Shown: positions 62,801 through 64,000 of the stretch, one piece after another
Numbering within the stretch: position 1 is the stretch's first letter
Layout of the letters: the number at the start of each line of letters is the position of its first letter
NCBI GenBank assembly: GCA_031393505.1
Contig: JANMVX010000175.1
Span: forward strand, 28,344-92,343
Direction of reading: 5' to 3'
DNA: 64,000 nt
Source: JANYHF01 sp031393505
GTDB lineage: Bacteria; Pseudomonadota; Alphaproteobacteria; Rhizobiales; Hyphomicrobiaceae
Program-made: the position numbers and the translations under genes
The notes under the pieces: generated by a model
Seen by the model: the letters and a program-made list of their open reading frames with translations, nothing else
Database searches by the model: none
Told to the model about the DNA's origin: nothing

Positions 62801-62923
62801 CGCGAAGTGCTCGGCGACGAAGAGCCGGCGCCGACGCTGGGCCACGACCGCGAGACGCTGGAGATCGAGCGGATCGCGACGCGGTTTGGGCGTGGGGGGC
62901 GGACGCGGAAGGTAAGGGGGTAG
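59816..62923 (+). CDS. Large four-pass membrane protein with coiled coil and disordered tail
   Basis: A 1035-residue protein that I do not recognise by family. Helices at ~35-57, 66-88 and 100-124, then a ~265-residue soluble region with helical/coiled-coil parts and cysteines (NSCPN, FACPD), then a fourth helix at ~392-414 (LAIALFVDLCLLLVSI). The C-terminal half is cytoplasmic-looking: a long helical stretch (ARIKKNEMKSSQIVFQSELM, then TAKRAQIERTKREITRTYG) and a Gly/Asn/Pro-rich tail with NGSNGGNGPAYTNGHAP. The ATG at 59816 is chosen; an upstream in-frame ATG at 59726 is possible. Its neighbours suggest a role with the PBP and ParA ATPase. Confidence 0.8.
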   Translation: MQQQHEASLAGVRPSAARSLRQRPEYKRTHDIKKMALIGGLAALSWMSTYSGMLELVQANMGDLDLIFKIAIAASVAMLMLMVVWLLDQLFNETTVFTVRALYVVGYLFLTLISVGFSFGFYWKFLESRSEASRGAESAVTQVQGALHGAETRLDQMGNVFNQLSLVSTKKAEDENAKGNSCPNSKPGDGPRRRLRDQDAASFSTASQFVQQRAAALKGDVAALEGDLQKIVHQDKSTFDLKTGTRNDFIKGMGRKLEMTVVGFNAFRTDPQLKQLRADFAERAEKTVFPDEQGKTFACPDAQIQAALRSAVKAIDALPVLEKPEITTVEGADATIEAFRRLNTTLLGLAQFKLAATPDAIRDQQARAIATGGVAAKAAPVGESGLSQRDYIPLAIALFVDLCLLLVSIPKPLSSSEKTRRRRAQSDGETYRTLDDMYAIHDDPDARAKMEPLRHIAFDYMGHDYVAIPLIAGREGAGGDHDGSARNLTEDDLLEAQFIQNFFSSQETGGPFRRASFPPVAAIRTRLKQLGSKWAGIKSFRLYRFRKGEWSNFVMDMVVGADHELTPVREKQLEARIKKNEMKSSQIVFQSELMEIEHDAVKSAKRKEAELNTLMIETNITGKQQEADLRRREISAQSELSSLDLEASITAKRAQIERTKREITRTYGADLDGVKGDGRIELRVDGNAPRKSGFWDKLMGSRDEGHAPAAHEPSFERKSAPAPERRFSPEVKAAVVGDAGTFDTSSVEVASLRQTVSELALVVRELATQQATHVAAATRAAVAPRGPETNGHTQYANGSNGGNGPAYTNGHAPTYADSNGFDTHSPVAGTAHLPADTSSVIQMPNLSNSRGWSETTDTSYAPAPWQQPGEASQGHYTNGNAALAYDQNYDQAPAPLTRRMPFRWAAESTMTGGVHQIDHAIEPSVRDAISVYGQSSTAPELAQSWETFQSGVSSPSEVDGFLTTTGVGGEEASENVVEDQDADWRQAIMQSRADEREVLGDEEPAPTLGHDRETLEIERIATRFGRGGRTRKVRG

Positions 62924-62965
62924 GGTGTGGCACATCGAATTTTTAACTGAGCACGCGACACTAAT

Positions 62966-64000
62966 CCCCTCATCCGCCCCCCCGTCTACTTTTGCGCCGC
63001 CGCGCAGGCGGGCACCTTCTCCCGACGGGAGAAGGCCACCGTCAATTGGCCTTTCGTGTGTTGCGCAGAGAGCGGCAGCCGCTTGCTCCGTACACGTGGC
63101 GCAAGGGTCCGAGCCAGCCGTCGCCCCTCACCAACCGCGTGACTCTTGCCGCAAAGAGGCGGCTACGGACTTACCTTCTCCCTTTGGGAGAAGGTGGCGC
63201 GCAGCGACGGATGAGGGGGTTGGAGGTGCGACTGTGGCTCCGCCAGTGCGATACCCTGCGGCCGCAATCCCCTCATCCGTCCTTCGGGCACCTTCTCCCA
63301 AAGGGAGAAGGCCACCGTCGAATCGGCTGTTCGTATGATGAGAAGTAGAGCCAGCCGCTTGCTCCGTACACGTGGCGCGAAAGTCCGAGCCAGTCGCCGC
63401 CCCTCACCGACCGCGCAGCTCTTGCCGCGAAGAGGCGGCTACGGCTTTACCTTCTCCCTTTGGGAGAAGGTGGCGCGCAGCGACGGATGAGGGGATCGGC
63501 GGTGCGACTGTGGCTCCGCCGGTGCGATGTCCTCCGGCCGCAATCCCCTCATCCGCCCTTCGGGCACCTTCTCCCAAAGGGAGAAGGCCACCATCGATGG
63601 GCCTTTCGTGTGTTGCGCAGAGAGCGGCAGCCGCTTGCTCCGTACACGCTGCGCAAAGGTCCGAACAAGCTCCTGCCCCTCACCAACCGCGTGGCTCTTG
63701 CCGCAAAGAGGCGGCTGCGGTTTTGCCTTCTCCTTTTGGGAGAAGGTGGCGCGCAGCGACGGATGATGGGGTTGGAGGTGCGACTGTGGCTCCGCCAGTG
63801 CGATACCCTCCGGCCGCAATCCCCTCATCCGCCCTTCGGGCACCTTCTCCCAAAGGGAGAAGGCAAGCCTCGATGGGCTGTTCGTATGATGAGAAGTAGA
63901 GGCAGCCGCTTGCTCCGTACACGTGGCGCGAAAGTCCGAGCCAGTCGCCGCCCCTCACCGACCGCGCAGCTCTTGCCGCGAAGAGGCGGCTACGGCTTTA
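62966..64000. repeat. Tandem array of ~276-bp palindromic units (runs off window end)
   Basis: The unit start CCCCTCATCCG recurs at 62966, 63269, 63545 and 63821: spacings 303, 276 and 276, and a fourth unit cut by the window end. Each unit has CTTCTCCCAAAGGGAGAAG and CTTCTCCCTTTGGGAGAAGG hairpins and linkers such as CAGCCGCTTGCTCCGTACAC. Units differ by scattered substitutions. The short open frames across it are repeat shadows, not genes. Confidence 0.92.

Noticed and set aside
63372..63899. 175-codon open frame in the repeat array
   Set aside because: Its protein repeats the array period and has no independent signal; it is a translated repeat.
62966..64000. Tandem array considered as a CRISPR
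   Set aside because: Units are ~276 bp with no short constant repeats and variable spacers, and no cas genes are present.

Overview
The window is high-GC chromosomal DNA of an aerobic alphaproteobacterium, most likely Hyphomicrobiales (Rhizobiales) or a close neighbour. The reasons are an oxygen-dependent (CobG/CobN) cobalamin pathway, a DivL-type kinase with tyrosine in place of histidine, a TsaE-AmgK fusion, a Brucella-like erythritol gene set, and many short palindromic intergenic repeats. No tRNA, rRNA, CRISPR array or intact insertion sequence was seen.

Layout. 1-13 kb is cobalamin. The end of cobK (+) meets a nine-gene minus-strand operon, cbtB-cbtA-DUF1636-cobW-cobN-cobG-cobH-cobI-cobJ, headed by a cobalamin riboswitch (about 9862-10024). 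A divergent plus-strand run cobU-cobO-cobQ follows. 13-31 kb holds small secreted proteins, two TadG-like von Willebrand A proteins, ahcY, a TIR-transmembrane-TPR protein, divL, a DUF559 nuclease-like gene between palindromes, a Gfo/Idh-aldo/keto reductase fusion, tsaE-amgK and a CsbD gene. 31-42 kb has a Pro/Ala-rich protein, choline sulfatase, a second DUF559 cassette, an MlaD-type protein, an ISAzo13-like remnant, a ChaN-like protein, carA, a DUF465 protein and mlaE-mlaF.

42-52 kb is a tetritol/sugar-phosphate region. eryI, eryC and eryH (+) converge on a minus-strand operon of SorC regulator (eryD), erythritol kinase (eryA), a 2-hydroxyacid dehydrogenase, a class II aldolase, a plant/cyanobacterial-type ribulose kinase and a HAD phosphatase. 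The erythritol-phosphate dehydrogenase EryB is not in the window. 52-63 kb carries a MatB-like acyl-CoA synthetase, an aldo/keto reductase, and an unusual three-gene locus: a ParA-type ATPase with a Pro/Ala tail, a divergent class A penicillin-binding protein, and a large four-pass membrane protein. The last 1 kb is a tandem array of about 276-bp palindromic units running off the end.

Repeats are the other main theme. At least six palindrome families occupy most gaps. One sits in frame inside cobQ, several supply stop codons of adjacent genes, and one family flanks both DUF559 genes. All assignments come from reading the sequence and recalled family knowledge; no database search was run.
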